Assembly (NCBI RefSeq): GCF_003284965.1
Contig: NZ_QMEW01000004.1
Span: 124,001 to 188,000, forward strand
Origin: Mycolicibacterium sp. GF69
GTDB taxonomy: Bacteria; Actinomycetota; Actinomycetes; Mycobacteriales; Mycobacteriaceae
Direction: 5' to 3'
DNA: 64,000 nt
The notes under the pieces were generated by a model. It was given only the letters and a program-made list of their open reading frames with translations. It did not search any database and was not told where the DNA came from. Of this stretch, positions 35,872 to 46,991 are shown in pieces. Each line of letters starts with the position of its first letter. Position 1 is the stretch's first letter. The translations under genes and the position numbers were made by a program.

Positions 35872-36716
35872 CCCCGCCATGCCGAGTGCAGGATCGACTC
35901 CACCGCGGCCAGGCGCGCCGAGCGCACCACCGTCGACAGCGGACGCAATGCCTCGCTGGCGATCTGGACCTCGGTGGAGCTGTGCAGGCCGATCGGAATC
36001 AGCTCGGAGCTGACCGAGATGATCGCGTCGACGTGCGCGGCGTTCTCCAGCACCCGTAGCGCCCGGTTGGGCGCATGGTCGGGAAGCCGGTGCACACGCG
36101 TCGATTCCAGCGCCTGTTCGACGAGGCCGCGCGGGTCTGCGACGTCGACGTCCGCCGCGCCTGCCCGCAATGCGCCGAGCGCGTCGGCCGCCGAGCGGAC
36201 CGCCGACCGCAGGCCGTACTCCGCCTCGCCCAGGTCGACATGCGCAGGCGGGATGGCCACATCGGGTACCGAGTAGACCGTCCAGGACAGTCCGCACGGG
36301 CCGGGGTCGAAGTCGTCGTCGGTGGCGAGTTCGTCGTACTCGAAATCCGGTACCAGACCGATCGACCCGGCGCCGGATACGACGAGGGCCTCGCCGGCGG
36401 TCACCGCGTCGCGCTGAAACTGCGTTCCTGCGGGTAGTCCGCGAACGTCGCCGGGGACCGGGAGCGCCAGCCCGATCGGCGGTGCGGTGGCGCCGGGACC
36501 GGCGGCCGTGCGCAGCGTCTGCAGTAGCGACACCGCTCCGGTGTCGACCAGATCGGGCCATGGCAGACCGGTTGCGCCGGCCGCCAGGGAGTCATAAGCC
36601 GTCACGGAATGTTTTGGCGCCCACTGTGATAGCGCATCGAGCACATCGTCGGGCGCGGCCAGCCCGGCAAGCCAGGCGTTGGCCCAGACCGACAGCGAAA
36701 CACTGGGGCACCACAT
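35868..36716 (-). CDS. Conserved hypothetical protein (Rv1486c type)
   Basis: 282-residue soluble protein, rich in Ala, Asp and Val, with no recognisable catalytic motif. There is no signal peptide or transmembrane helix; it reads as an alpha/beta cytosolic protein. Conserved-looking stretches are [19 protein letters not shown] and [19 protein letters not shown]. It is present at this position in mycobacteria as Rv1486c, which supports a real gene. ATG start at 36716 is preceded by TACACT 9 nt upstream on the minus strand, a possible near-leaderless promoter. Function unknown. Confidence 0.8.
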   Translation of the reverse strand: MWCPSVSLSVWANAWLAGLAAPDDVLDALSQWAPKHSVTAYDSLAAGATGLPWPDLVDTGAVSLLQTLRTAAGPGATAPPIGLALPVPGDVRGLPAGTQFQRDAVTAGEALVVSGAGSIGLVPDFEYDELATDDDFDPGPCGLSWTVYSVPDVAIPPAHVDLGEAEYGLRSAVRSAADALGALRAGAADVDVADPRGLVEQALESTRVHRLPDHAPNRALRVLENAAHVDAIISVSSELIPIGLHSSTEVQIASEALRPLSTVVRSARLAAVESILHSAWRG

Positions 36717-36726
36717 GATGCTCGCA

Positions 36727-36741
36727 GTGTAGTTGTTACAC
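36727..36741 (+). promoter_or_regulatory. Inverted repeat in a divergent promoter
   Basis: GTGTAGTTGTTACAC: 5-bp perfect arms around 5 bp. The minus-strand -10 TACACT (36731-36726) overlaps the left arm, so a regulator here would affect the Rv1486c-like gene and perhaps the nfeD gene. Confidence 0.4.
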
Positions 36742-36763
36742 CCGCCCGCGGTCGGTCACGCGC

Positions 36764-36769
36764 TAGGGT
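36764..36769 (+). promoter_or_regulatory. -10 element of nfeD leaderless promoter
   Basis: TAGGGT lies 6 nt before the ATG at 36776, with no ribosome site between them. Confidence 0.5.
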
Positions 36770-36775
36770 GGCGTC

Positions 36776-37207
36776 ATGCCCGCTGCGCTGATCTGGTTAA
36801 TCGCCGCGCTGGCGCTCGCCGGTGCCGAAGCAATGACCGGTGACCTGTTCCTGCTCATGCTCGGCGGCGGGGCGCTGGCGGCCGCCGGATCCAGCCTGAT
36901 CTTCGACGATCTGTGGATCCACGGCGCGGTGTTCGCGGTGGTGTCGGTCCTGTTGCTGGTGCTCGTCCGGCCCGCCCTGCGCAGACATTTTCGGGCGGGT
37001 ACCGGGCTGCCGGACCTGGCCGAGGCACTGGAGGGCAAGAGCGCGCTCGTGCTCGATCGGGTGGCGCAGCACGAAGGTCAGGTGAAGCTGGACGGCGAAA
37101 TCTGGACGGCGCGCCCGCTCAACGAGAACGATGTGTACGAACCGGGGGACAAGGTGACCGTCGTGCACATCGACGGCGCCACCGCCGTCGTGCAGAAGCT
37201 TGCCTAG
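36776..37207 (+). CDS. NfeD-family membrane protein (Rv1487 type)
   Basis: 143-residue protein with two or three closely spaced N-terminal transmembrane helices (residues about 1-68) and a C-terminal OB-fold domain, about 80-143 (EGKSALVLDRVAQHEGQVKL, GDKVTVVHIDGATAVV). This is the short NfeD type that works with an SPFH partner, which is encoded 30 nt downstream. The pair is thought to organise membrane microdomains or control membrane fluidity. The start is set by the leaderless -10. Confidence 0.9.
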   Translation: MPAALIWLIAALALAGAEAMTGDLFLLMLGGGALAAAGSSLIFDDLWIHGAVFAVVSVLLLVLVRPALRRHFRAGTGLPDLAEALEGKSALVLDRVAQHEGQVKLDGEIWTARPLNENDVYEPGDKVTVVHIDGATAVVQKLA

Positions 37208-37237
37208 GAAAACCTGGGCACAAGGAAAGGATTCGAC

Positions 37238-38446
37238 ATGGATGGTGCCGTCGCCGGCCTGATCCTCGTCGGCGTACTGGTGGTGTTCGCCGCCATCATC
37301 GTCGCGAAGTCGGTCGCGCTGATCCCGCAAGCCGAGGCCGCGGTGATCGAACGGCTCGGCCGCTACAGCAAGACCGTCTCCGGTCAGCTGACGCTGCTGC
37401 TGCCGTTCATCGACCGCATCCGCGCGCGTGTCGACCTGCGCGAACGGGTGGTGTCGTTCCCGCCGCAGCCGGTGATCACCGAGGACAACCTCACCGTCAA
37501 CATCGACACCGTCGTCTACTTCCAGGTCACCAACCCACAGGCGGCGGTCTACCAGATCAGCAACTACATCGTGGGTGTCGAGCAGCTGACCACCACCACG
37601 CTGCGCAACGTCGTCGGCGGTATGACGCTCGAGCAGACGCTGACCTCCCGGGATTCAATCAACGGGCAGCTGCGCGGAGTGCTCGACGAAGCGACCGGCC
37701 GGTGGGGGCTGCGGGTGGCCCGCGTCGAGCTGCGCAGCATCGATCCGCCGCCGTCGATCCAGGACTCGATGGAAAAACAGATGCGCGCCGACCGCGAGAA
37801 GCGCGCCATGATCCTCACCGCCGAAGGCAACCGCGAAGCGTCGATCAAACAGGCCGAAGGCCAGAAGCAGGCCCAGATCCTCGCGGCCGAAGGCGCCAAG
37901 CAGGCCGCGATCCTCACCGCGGAGGCCGACCGCCAGTCGCGCATGTTGCGCGCCCAGGGCGAACGCGCCGCCGCCTACCTGCAGGCCCAGGGTCAGGCGA
38001 AGGCCATCGAGAAGACGTTCGCGGCGATCAAGGCGGGTAAGCCCACACCGGAGATGCTGGCCTATCAGTACCTGCAGACCCTGCCGCAGATGGCCAAGGG
38101 CGAGGCGAACAAGGTGTGGCTGGTGCCCAGCGACTTCGGTTCGGCGCTACAGGGTTTCACCAAACTGCTGGGCGCGCCGGGCGAGGACGGCGTGTTCCGG
38201 TACACGCCGTCGCCGGTCGACGACACACCGGTGCAGAGCGACGACGACGAGGTCGCCGACTGGTTCAACACCGAGACCGATCCCGAGATCGCACGGGCGG
38301 TGGCCAAGGCCGAGGCCGAGGCACGCATCCCGGTGCAGGAACCCGGCTACGGGACACCGCAGCTGGGCGCGTCGCCCGCACAGTCGGCTCAGCCTCCGGT
38401 GCCGCCGCCCACCCGTGCCGAGGGCGGCGAGCTGCACTCGCGCTGA
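37238..38446 (+). CDS. SPFH/Band 7 stomatin-like protein (Rv1488 type)
   Basis: 402-residue membrane-associated SPFH protein. An N-terminal membrane helix (about 5-28) is followed by the SPFH domain (about 30-190, with RIRARVDLRERVVSFPPQPV) and a long Ala/Glu/Gln/Lys coiled coil (about 185-270) made of repeats around EGQKQAQILAAEGAKQAAI. A Pro-rich tail ends the protein. Such proteins form ring or cage oligomers on the membrane. It is cotranscribed with the NfeD gene. The 3' end overlaps the TVP38 gene tail to tail by 58 nt. Confidence 0.93.
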   Translation: MDGAVAGLILVGVLVVFAAIIVAKSVALIPQAEAAVIERLGRYSKTVSGQLTLLLPFIDRIRARVDLRERVVSFPPQPVITEDNLTVNIDTVVYFQVTNPQAAVYQISNYIVGVEQLTTTTLRNVVGGMTLEQTLTSRDSINGQLRGVLDEATGRWGLRVARVELRSIDPPPSIQDSMEKQMRADREKRAMILTAEGNREASIKQAEGQKQAQILAAEGAKQAAILTAEADRQSRMLRAQGERAAAYLQAQGQAKAIEKTFAAIKAGKPTPEMLAYQYLQTLPQMAKGEANKVWLVPSDFGSALQGFTKLLGAPGEDGVFRYTPSPVDDTPVQSDDDEVADWFNTETDPEIARAVAKAEAEARIPVQEPGYGTPQLGASPAQSAQPPVPPPTRAEGGELHSR

Positions 38447-39165
38447 GGCGCTGCCGCCGACGCGTGGTCGCGGTGTTGGCGCCGGTGCACGCGGATCTCG
38501 TAGCTCAGGCCCGCCACACCCAGGCACGCGGTACAGAACGAGATCAACACCAGCAGCGGGCTGACATTGCCGGTGAGCGCGTCGCCCAGGATGACCACCG
38601 CGGCCGTTCCCGGCAGCAGACCGGCGAACGTCGCCAGCGTGTAGGGCAGCACACGCACCGATGACGCGCCGGCCGCGTAGTTGAGCACGGAGAACGGCAC
38701 GGCGGGGATCAGCCGCATCGAGAGCACCGTCGGCCAGCCCCGCGCCCGCAGCCGCGCGTCCAGCGACTGAATCCGCGGATGGTGGTGCAGCCGGCTCAGT
38801 TGTAGGCCGAGGGCGCGGACCAGCAGCAGCGCGATGACCGCGCTGATCGTCGCGGCCGTGACGGCCAGCGGGATGCCCAGCGCCGGACCGAACAGCAGCC
38901 CCGCGGCCAACGTGAACGCGGTACGGGGAAACGGGAACACGGTCACCACGAGGTGGGCGGCCAGGAACGCCGGCGGGAACCACGGTCCGACCGAGGTGGC
39001 CCAGTCGCGCAGCTGCACGGCGGTCGGCAGCGGGACCAGCAACACAACTGCGACGAGAATCACAATGGCCGCCAGCGAGCCGGCCAGCCGCGCGCGGGAG
39101 ATGCTCGAAAGGGTCGCGATCACCGCGCCACGGGCCGTGCGCAGGGTGCTGACGACGGTGTTCAC
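38389..39165 (-). CDS. TVP38/TMEM64 family (SNARE-associated/VTT domain) membrane protein
   Basis: 258-residue protein with about six hydrophobic helices and the VTT-domain core: FPFPRTAFTLAAGLLFGP and, later, LRLIPAVPFSVLNYAAG-like sequence (here MRLIPAVPFSVLNYAAGAS). Related DedA/VTT proteins move lipids or polyprenyl phosphates across membranes. It corresponds to Rv1491c. GTG 39165 is chosen because TAGTCT lies 8 nt before it; a TTG three codons upstream is the alternative. Rv1489 and Rv1490 counterparts are absent from this interval. Confidence 0.88.
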   Translation of the reverse strand: MNTVVSTLRTARGAVIATLSSISRARLAGSLAAIVILVAVVLLVPLPTAVQLRDWATSVGPWFPPAFLAAHLVVTVFPFPRTAFTLAAGLLFGPALGIPLAVTAATISAVIALLLVRALGLQLSRLHHHPRIQSLDARLRARGWPTVLSMRLIPAVPFSVLNYAAGASSVRVLPYTLATFAGLLPGTAAVVILGDALTGNVSPLLVLISFCTACLGVAGLSYEIRVHRRQHRDHASAAAPQRECSSPPSARVGGGTGG

Positions 39166-39173
39166 GCCTACCA

Positions 39174-39179
39174 AGACTA
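39174..39179 (-). promoter_or_regulatory. -10 element of TVP38-gene leaderless promoter
   Basis: The minus strand reads TAGTCT, 8 nt before the GTG at 39165. It is back to back with the mutA promoter. Confidence 0.45.
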
Positions 39180-39257
39180 CGGAACCGCGGCCGCGGTCAC
39201 CGGCCGGCGGCCGCGTGAGTCGGCTGCCCGGCGGACGCCGCTGTGATTGCGATCATT

Positions 39258-39263
39258 TAGCCT
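39258..39263 (+). promoter_or_regulatory. mutA: -10 element of mutA leaderless promoter
   Basis: TAGCCT lies 7 nt before the GTG at 39271, and only 1 nt before an in-frame ATG at 39265, so the GTG fits a leaderless start better. Confidence 0.45.
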
Positions 39264-39270
39264 GATGATC

Positions 39271-41085
39271 GTGCAGAAACCCACTGCGGTCGAGGCCGAT
39301 CGCGAGCGTTGGCGCTCGGCGGTTGCCGGTGTGCTGGCAAAGAGCACCCGACGGGATCCCGCCGATCTGCCCGCCGAGCCCGAGCGACTGCTGGATTCGC
39401 CGACCTACGACGGCTTCGCGATCCGGCCGTTGTACACCAGCCTGGACGCACTGCCAGAACCGCCGCTGCCCGGGCACTGGCCGTTTGTGCGCGGTGGTGA
39501 CGCGCTGCGCGACGTGAAGGCCGGATGGAAGGTCGCCGAGGGGTACCCGGCCAACGGGCCCGGCAGCGTCTCCGAGCACAACGGCGCCATGTTGCTCGGG
39601 CTCACCGAAGGGGTCAGCGCGCTGGTGGTCCGTGTCGGCGCGCCCGCAGGTGTGGCGGCCACCGAGCTGGACGAGCTGTTCGACGGTGTGTACCTCGACC
39701 TAGTTCCGGTGCTCTTTGAAATTGCCGGTCCCGATTACGTTTCCGCGGCCGATGCGGTCCTGAGGTTGTTGGGCGACCTGGACTCCGATCAGCGGTCCCG
39801 GCTGTCGATCGATTTCGGTGCCGACCCGTTGACCGCCCCGTTGAGTGAACGACAGGCCCCGGACATCGGCGACGTCGTGGCGACCGCGGCCAAACTCGGC
39901 GACTACGGCGGCCGCGTTCGCACCATCACCGTCGACGGCGTGGCGTTTCACAACCTGGGCGCCAACGCATCCTGGGAGTTGGCGGGACTGGTGGCCGCCG
40001 GGGTCAGCTATCTGCGGCTGCTCGCAGAGAGCGGTATGTCCGTCGCGGATGCGTTGCGTCAGATCAGTTTCCGGGTCGCCGCCGATGGCGATCAGTTCAT
40101 GACGATCGCGAAACTGCGTGCTGCGCGCCTACTGTGGGCCCGGGTTGCAGAGGTCGTCGGGGCATCCGAGTCCGGGGCTACCACGCTGCACGCGGTGACC
40201 TCGCTGCCGATGATGGCCAAGCGCGACCCGTGGGTCAACATGCTGCGTACCACGGTCGCCGCGTTCTCGGCGGGCGTCGGCGGTGCCGACACCGTGCAGG
40301 TGCATCCCTTCGACGCCGCGATCGCCGGCGGCTTTCCGGGGACGGCCGCCAGCTTCGCGCGCCGGATGGCGCGCAACACGCAGTTGCTGTTGCTCGAGGA
40401 GTCGCATCTGGGGCGCGTGCTCGATCCGGCGGCGGGGTCGTGGCACGTCGAAGACCTCACCGAGGAACTCGCCGGGCAAGCGTGGAAGCACTTCCAGGAC
40501 ATCGAGTCGCGCGGGGGCTTCGAACCGGCCCGCGAGTACATCGCGGCCCAGATCGCCGAGGTGGCCGGGCGCCGCGCCGAGGACATCGCTCACCGGCGCA
40601 CCGCGTTGACGGGTGTGAACGAGTTTCCGAACATCGCCGAACCTCCTCTGCCCCAGGGCGATTCGCTGCCCGGCGTGGCACGCTATGCGGCGGGCTTCGA
40701 GGAACTGCGCGACCGCTCCGATGCTTTTCTGGAGAAGACGGGCGCCAGGCCGAAGGTGCTACTGCTGCCGCTGGGCCCGCTCGCGGAGCACAACGTGCGC
40801 ACCACGTTCGCGACGAACCTGCTCGCGTCGGGCGGAATCGAGGCCGTCACGGAAAGCGATGCCGACACGCCGGCGGTCGCGGTGATCTGTGGCACGGATT
40901 CGCGCTACGGGACCGAAGCCTCTGCCGCCGTCGACTCCGCCCGCGCGGCGGGTGTGTCGCATGTGCTGCTCGCCGGACCGGAAAAGGCCGTCGCGGAGGC
41001 CGACTCGAAGCCCGACGGCTACTTGACCGCGAAGGTCGATGCGGTCGGCACACTGTCGGACCTGCTCACCAGATTGGGGGCCTGA
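39271..41085 (+). CDS. mutA: Methylmalonyl-CoA mutase small subunit
   Basis: Beta subunit of the B12-dependent enzyme that converts methylmalonyl-CoA to succinyl-CoA, used to burn or recycle propionyl-CoA from odd-chain fatty acids and sterols. It is about 604 residues. It keeps the TIM-barrel domain ([32 protein letters not shown]). The C-terminal B12-like domain lacks the DxHxxG cobalt-ligand motif, as expected for the non-catalytic subunit. The start is GTG 39271; ATG 39265 is the alternative. One base separates it from mutB. Confidence 0.93.
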   Translation: MQKPTAVEADRERWRSAVAGVLAKSTRRDPADLPAEPERLLDSPTYDGFAIRPLYTSLDALPEPPLPGHWPFVRGGDALRDVKAGWKVAEGYPANGPGSVSEHNGAMLLGLTEGVSALVVRVGAPAGVAATELDELFDGVYLDLVPVLFEIAGPDYVSAADAVLRLLGDLDSDQRSRLSIDFGADPLTAPLSERQAPDIGDVVATAAKLGDYGGRVRTITVDGVAFHNLGANASWELAGLVAAGVSYLRLLAESGMSVADALRQISFRVAADGDQFMTIAKLRAARLLWARVAEVVGASESGATTLHAVTSLPMMAKRDPWVNMLRTTVAAFSAGVGGADTVQVHPFDAAIAGGFPGTAASFARRMARNTQLLLLEESHLGRVLDPAAGSWHVEDLTEELAGQAWKHFQDIESRGGFEPAREYIAAQIAEVAGRRAEDIAHRRTALTGVNEFPNIAEPPLPQGDSLPGVARYAAGFEELRDRSDAFLEKTGARPKVLLLPLGPLAEHNVRTTFATNLLASGGIEAVTESDADTPAVAVICGTDSRYGTEASAAVDSARAAGVSHVLLAGPEKAVAEADSKPDGYLTAKVDAVGTLSDLLTRLGA

Positions 41086-41086
41086 A

Positions 41087-43354
<2,268 letters not shown>

Positions 43355-44347
43355 ATGACCGACACGATCACCGACCTCTCGTCCGCGGTGGCGGACGGTG
43401 ACCGCGCCGCCCTGGCCAGGGCCATCACGCTGGTCGAGTCGACCCGCGCCGACCACCGCGAGCAGGCGCAGGAGCTTCTGCTGGAGTTGACCTCCCACGC
43501 CGGCAACGCGCTGCACGTCGGCATCACCGGTGTGCCCGGCGTGGGTAAGTCCACCGCGATCGAAGCGCTCGGCATGTACCTGATCGAGCAGGGGCACAAG
43601 GTCGCCGTGCTGGCCGTCGATCCGTCGTCGACGCGGACCCGCGGTTCGATCCTCGGCGACAAGACCCGGATGGCACGGCTGGCCGTGCATCCCGACGCCT
43701 ACATCCGCCCGTCACCGACCTCGGGCACGCTGGGCGGGGTCGCCAAGGCGACCCGCGAGACGATCGTGCTGCTGGAGGCGGCGGGCTTCGACGTGGTCCT
43801 GGTCGAGACCGTGGGTGTCGGACAGTCCGAGGTGACCGTGGCCAACATGGTCGACACCTTCGTGTTCCTCACACTGGCCCGCACCGGGGATCAGCTGCAG
43901 GGCATCAAGAAGGGCGTCCTCGAACTCGCCGACATCGTGGTGGTGAACAAAGCCGACGGTGAGCACGCGCTTGAGGCCAAGCGCGCCGCCCGCGAGCTGG
44001 CCGGCGCCATCCGACTCATCTATCCTCGCGAAACCCTCTGGCGCCCACCAGTTCTCACGATGAGCGCGCTGGAGGGAATCGGCCTTGAAGAGCTGTGGAA
44101 AACGGTGCTCAAACACCGTGACGTGCTCACCGAGGCGGGCGAGTTCGAGAGCCGCCGGCGCGCCCAGCAGGTCGAGTGGACCTGGTCGATGGTGCGTGAC
44201 GCGGTCCTGGACCGGGTGCTGTCCAACCCGAGGGTGAAACAGGTCCGGGCCGAGATCGAGCGCCAGGTCCGCGACGGCGACCTGACGCCGGCGCTTGCTG
44301 CGCAGCAGCTGCTCAACGCCTCTGACTTGGGCGAACCTAACAAATAG
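43355..44347 (+). CDS. meaB: Methylmalonyl-CoA mutase-associated GTPase MeaB
   Basis: G3E-family GTPase chaperone (ArgK/MeaB/MMAA) that guards cofactor loading and prevents inactivation of the mutase. It is 330 residues. The P-loop is GVPGVGKS (59-66). The switch/base-recognition segments are VAVLAVDPSSTRTRGSILGD, LVETVGVGQSE and VVNKADGE. A C-terminal dimerisation arm follows. ATG at 43355 abuts the mutB stop with no gap. It was once annotated as an arginine/ornithine transport ATPase (Rv1496), which the sequence does not support. Confidence 0.95.
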   Translation: MTDTITDLSSAVADGDRAALARAITLVESTRADHREQAQELLLELTSHAGNALHVGITGVPGVGKSTAIEALGMYLIEQGHKVAVLAVDPSSTRTRGSILGDKTRMARLAVHPDAYIRPSPTSGTLGGVAKATRETIVLLEAAGFDVVLVETVGVGQSEVTVANMVDTFVFLTLARTGDQLQGIKKGVLELADIVVVNKADGEHALEAKRAARELAGAIRLIYPRETLWRPPVLTMSALEGIGLEELWKTVLKHRDVLTEAGEFESRRRAQQVEWTWSMVRDAVLDRVLSNPRVKQVRAEIERQVRDGDLTPALAAQQLLNASDLGEPNK

Positions 44348-44394
44348 GTAACGCCAGGTTTATTTGCCGGGGTAACGAGTAAATTCAATACATT

Positions 44395-45672
44395 GTGACG
44401 GGTGTCAACAGTCCGGAGCGCAGCGCCGCGCTCCCGCACGGTATCCAGGGCGCCGCGGATGCGAACTTCATCTGCACGCTGCGCGGATTCTCACGGCTGT
44501 TCCCCGGGCCCCGCTACGGCGGCGGCGCTCTGTCGATCTACCTGCACGGGGAGCCGGTCGTCGACGTGTGGACCGGCTACTCGGATCGGCGCGGCACCCA
44601 GTACTGGAACGCCGACACCGGCGCGATGGTCTTCTCGGTCACCAAGGGCATGGCGTCGACGGTCATCCACCGCCTGGCCGACCGCGGCCTGGTCGACTAC
44701 GACACCCCGGTCGCCGAGTACTGGCCGGAGTTCGGCGCCAACGGCAAGGCCGACATCACGGTTCGCGACGTGATGCAGCACCGGGCCGGTCTGTCGCACC
44801 TCAACGGCTGCACGAAGGCCCAGCTACTCGACCACCGCGTGATGGAGGAGCGGGTGGCGGCCGCGTCCGTCAACAAGCTCCTGCACGGTCATCAGGCCTA
44901 CCACGCCCTGACCTACGGCTGGCTGATGTCCGGGCTGGGCCGGTCGATCACCGGTAAGGGCATGCGCGACCTCATCCGCGAAGAACTCGCCGAGCCGCTC
45001 AACACCGACGGACTGCACCTGGGACGGCCGGGCCCCGACGCACCGACGCGCGCCGCGCAGATTCTCGCGCCCCAAGGCGCGGTGGCCAATCCGGTCTTCA
45101 ACTTCATCGCGCCGCGGCTGGCGGCGCTGGGTGTTTCCGGCATGTTCGGCTCGATGTATTTCCCGGGGATGAAGTCCGTCGTCCAGGGCGACACCCCGTT
45201 CCTGGACGCCGAAATCCCGGCGGCCAACGGGGTCGCGACCGCCAGGAGCCTGGCCAGGATGTACGGCGCGATCGCCAACGGCGGCCGCATCGAGGGCAGG
45301 CAGTTCCTGTCCGAGGAGCGCGTCGCAGAGATCACCGGTGGCCACGCGAGCTATTGGCCGGACCGCAACATCTTCGTACCGTTGAGCTTCCATCTCGGCT
45401 ACCACTCGTTGCCGCTGCCGCCCGGTCTGATGCCCGGCTTCGGCCACGCCGGCCTGGCCGGTTCGGTCGGTTGGGCCGATCCCTCGAGCGGGCTCTCGTT
45501 CGGGTTCGTGCACAACCGGCTGTTGACGCGGATGGTGCTCGACCAGGCGACGTTCGCCGGGCTGGGCGTGCTGATCCGGCGCGACGCTGCGCGGGCCCGC
45601 AAGCGCGGGTATCAGACCGTGCCCGATCTGGGCGCGCCGTTTTACGGGGTGTCCCGCACCGTCGCGGGCTGA
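44395..45672 (+). CDS. lipL: Esterase/beta-lactamase-fold lipase LipL type
   Basis: 425-residue serine hydrolase of the family VIII esterase/class C beta-lactamase fold. The catalytic SxxK is Ser81-Val-Thr-Lys84 (FSVTKGMAST), and the general-base tyrosine is likely that in HALTYGWLMSGL. A third motif, FGHAGLAGSVGWADP, occupies the place of KTG. There is no signal peptide. GTG at 44395; TAAATT 9 nt upstream might be a -10. It lies downstream of meaB after 47 nt. Rv1497 is the counterpart. Substrates are probably short or medium acyl esters. Confidence 0.88.
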   Translation: MTGVNSPERSAALPHGIQGAADANFICTLRGFSRLFPGPRYGGGALSIYLHGEPVVDVWTGYSDRRGTQYWNADTGAMVFSVTKGMASTVIHRLADRGLVDYDTPVAEYWPEFGANGKADITVRDVMQHRAGLSHLNGCTKAQLLDHRVMEERVAAASVNKLLHGHQAYHALTYGWLMSGLGRSITGKGMRDLIREELAEPLNTDGLHLGRPGPDAPTRAAQILAPQGAVANPVFNFIAPRLAALGVSGMFGSMYFPGMKSVVQGDTPFLDAEIPAANGVATARSLARMYGAIANGGRIEGRQFLSEERVAEITGGHASYWPDRNIFVPLSFHLGYHSLPLPPGLMPGFGHAGLAGSVGWADPSSGLSFGFVHNRLLTRMVLDQATFAGLGVLIRRDAARARKRGYQTVPDLGAPFYGVSRTVAG

Positions 45673-45690
45673 CGTTCGATGAGCACCCGG

Positions 45691-46428
45691 TCAGTTTGAC
45701 GCGCCGCTGAACCACTTCGTCTTCTGCCGCCAGGACTCCGCCGAGGTCAACGCGAAACCGGCGCCGCACATGCAGGCGAACACCCAGACCAGGGTGGTGC
45801 CCGCGTCGAGTTGCTGCAGCGCGGGGATGTAGGCGGTGAGCAGCCGAACGATGCACGCGGCGATGCCCGCGGCCGACGAGATCAGGTAGACGTTGGCGAT
45901 CTTGCGCGACCGCGGGTCCCTGCGCAGGATCAGCAGCGCTCGGCTGCCGTAACCCAACAGGTAGATCAGGATGCCGCACAGGATCAGCCAGTAGGTGTTG
46001 AGCCAGAAGTCGGTCGGCACCTGAAAGAAGTCCGGCTTGTAGATTCGCGCGCCGTTGCCGAGGGAGAACGTGACCAGCAGCAGCGGGATGCACAGCGTGG
46101 CAGGCAATTCGACGTACTGCTTGAACGACCGCTGCAGCAGATGGTCGTCCTGCAGCCGGCCCAGCGCGTTGTAGACGACGGCCGATGCGGCGACGATGTA
46201 GCAGTCGTGACCGATGAAGTCCTCGAGATTCCATTTACCCGTCAGCGCGTGCAGCGCCACACCGACCGTCTCCGACGCCCAGGGGGACATCAGCAGCACC
46301 GCCATGCCCTGTAGCGCGATGTTGAGGGTGGCCGCGACCTCCCAGCGCGACGACCAGGTGACGCGGCGAATCCACAGGCTCCACGCGATACAGCAAAGTG
46401 TTATCGCGATGAGTGTCGCCAAAGCCAT
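45691..46428 (-). CDS. Multi-pass membrane protein of unknown function
   Basis: 245-residue hydrophobic protein with about seven predicted helices, for example ATLIAITLCCIAWSLWI at the N-terminus and YWLILCGILIYLLGYG near the middle; it ends with a polar tail SWRQKTKWFSGASN. Between helices 3 and 4 is a polar stretch NALGRLQDDHLLQRSFKQY. No transporter or enzyme signature is recognised. It lies just downstream of the XRE regulator on the same strand and is likely cotranscribed. I start at ATG 46428 (GAAGG upstream); a TTG at 46464, only 9 nt after the regulator gene, is also possible. Confidence 0.75.
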   Translation of the reverse strand: MALATLIAITLCCIAWSLWIRRVTWSSRWEVAATLNIALQGMAVLLMSPWASETVGVALHALTGKWNLEDFIGHDCYIVAASAVVYNALGRLQDDHLLQRSFKQYVELPATLCIPLLLVTFSLGNGARIYKPDFFQVPTDFWLNTYWLILCGILIYLLGYGSRALLILRRDPRSRKIANVYLISSAAGIAACIVRLLTAYIPALQQLDAGTTLVWVFACMCGAGFALTSAESWRQKTKWFSGASN

Positions 46429-46473
46429 GAGCGTTGCCTTCGGAGCCGCTGTGGTACTCAGCAAAGTGTACGG

Positions 46474-46845
46474 CTAAAGGGGCGGAGCGTCACTCCGCGG
46501 CCGTAGTTCGGACAGGCGGGGGATGCGGGTGCGCGCTTTCGTCGACTCCCGCACCGCGGTATGTGTGGATCCGGCTGTGCTTTCGAGGAATTCGACGTAA
46601 CTCAACACTTCTTGCCGGGTCATCAGGCCGAACCTGATTTGTAGATCGGGATAGCTCAGCCCAAACCGGTCGGCGACTCGGCGCAGCTCTTCGGCGTCCG
46701 GGTAGTCGGTTTCCTTGATCCGGCGGTAGTACGTACTGCTGGAAGTGCCCAGCGCGTCGTAGATGTCTTTCGCTTCGATATCCCCGTCGAGCAGGTAATC
46801 GAGCAGAGCCTTGAGCTGTCTGCCGTTCTCGTCGGTGCGGGGCAC
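46474..46845 (-). CDS. XRE-like helix-turn-helix regulator
   Basis: 123-residue DNA-binding protein. The HTH lies at about 25-65 (DIYDALGTSSSTYYRRIKE, then ELRRVADRFGLSYPDLQ), resembling mycobacterial and phage immunity-repressor-type regulators. A basic C-terminal tail with TKARTRIPRLSEL follows. GTG start at 46845 with TACAGT 6 nt upstream (leaderless). Two matching palindromes lie in the divergent region, one overlapping its own -35 position, so autorepression is likely. The downstream membrane protein would be controlled with it. Signal unknown. Confidence 0.8.
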   Translation of the reverse strand: MPRTDENGRQLKALLDYLLDGDIEAKDIYDALGTSSSTYYRRIKETDYPDAEELRRVADRFGLSYPDLQIRFGLMTRQEVLSYVEFLESTAGSTHTAVRESTKARTRIPRLSELRPRSDAPPL

Positions 46846-46851
46846 TCACTT

Positions 46852-46857
46852 ACTGTA
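46852..46857 (-). promoter_or_regulatory. -10 element of the XRE-gene leaderless promoter
   Basis: The minus strand reads TACAGT, 6 nt before the GTG at 46845. The -35 position (around 46875-46880) falls within the first palindrome. Confidence 0.5.
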
Positions 46858-46863
46858 ACCCAA

Positions 46864-46881
46864 CTGGGAACCACGTCCCAG
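46864..46881. promoter_or_regulatory. Operator-like palindrome 1
   Basis: CTGGGAACCACGTCCCAG: perfect 6-bp arms, 6-bp spacer. It shares the pattern NTGGGA-N6-TCCCAN with palindrome 2, with centres 80 bp apart. It overlaps the -35 region of the leftward XRE promoter. Confidence 0.65.
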
Positions 46882-46943
46882 GTTTGGGCGCGTGGGTCCG
46901 CAAACCGGGGGAGTTTGCCTAAATTGACACTGGCGTCACAGTA

Positions 46944-46961
46944 TTGGGAGGCATCTCCCAA
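46944..46961. promoter_or_regulatory. Operator-like palindrome 2
   Basis: TTGGGAGGCATCTCCCAA: perfect 6-bp arms, 6-bp spacer, same layout as palindrome 1. It overlaps the -35 position of the rightward promoter (-10 at 46979). An extra half-site CTGGGA follows at 46964-46969. Confidence 0.65.
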
Positions 46962-46978
46962 ATCTGGGACACCTGGGC

Positions 46979-46984
46979 TATCTT
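46979..46984 (+). promoter_or_regulatory. -10 element of the half-condensation-gene leaderless promoter
   Basis: TATCTT lies 7 nt before the ATG at 46992. Its -35 position is covered by palindrome 2. A separate TTGACA at 46924-46929 has no matching -10 at a normal distance. Confidence 0.5.
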
Positions 46985-46991
46985 TGGACAC

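Noticed and set aside
46474..46845. Prophage remnant indicated by an immunity-repressor-like protein
   Set aside because: No integrase, attachment-site repeat or other phage gene is nearby; the regulator sits in a compact chromosomal divergon.
46924..46929. Perfect -35 TTGACA for the rightward gene
   Set aside because: No acceptable -10 lies 16-18 bp downstream; the TATCTT at 46979 fits the start codon better.
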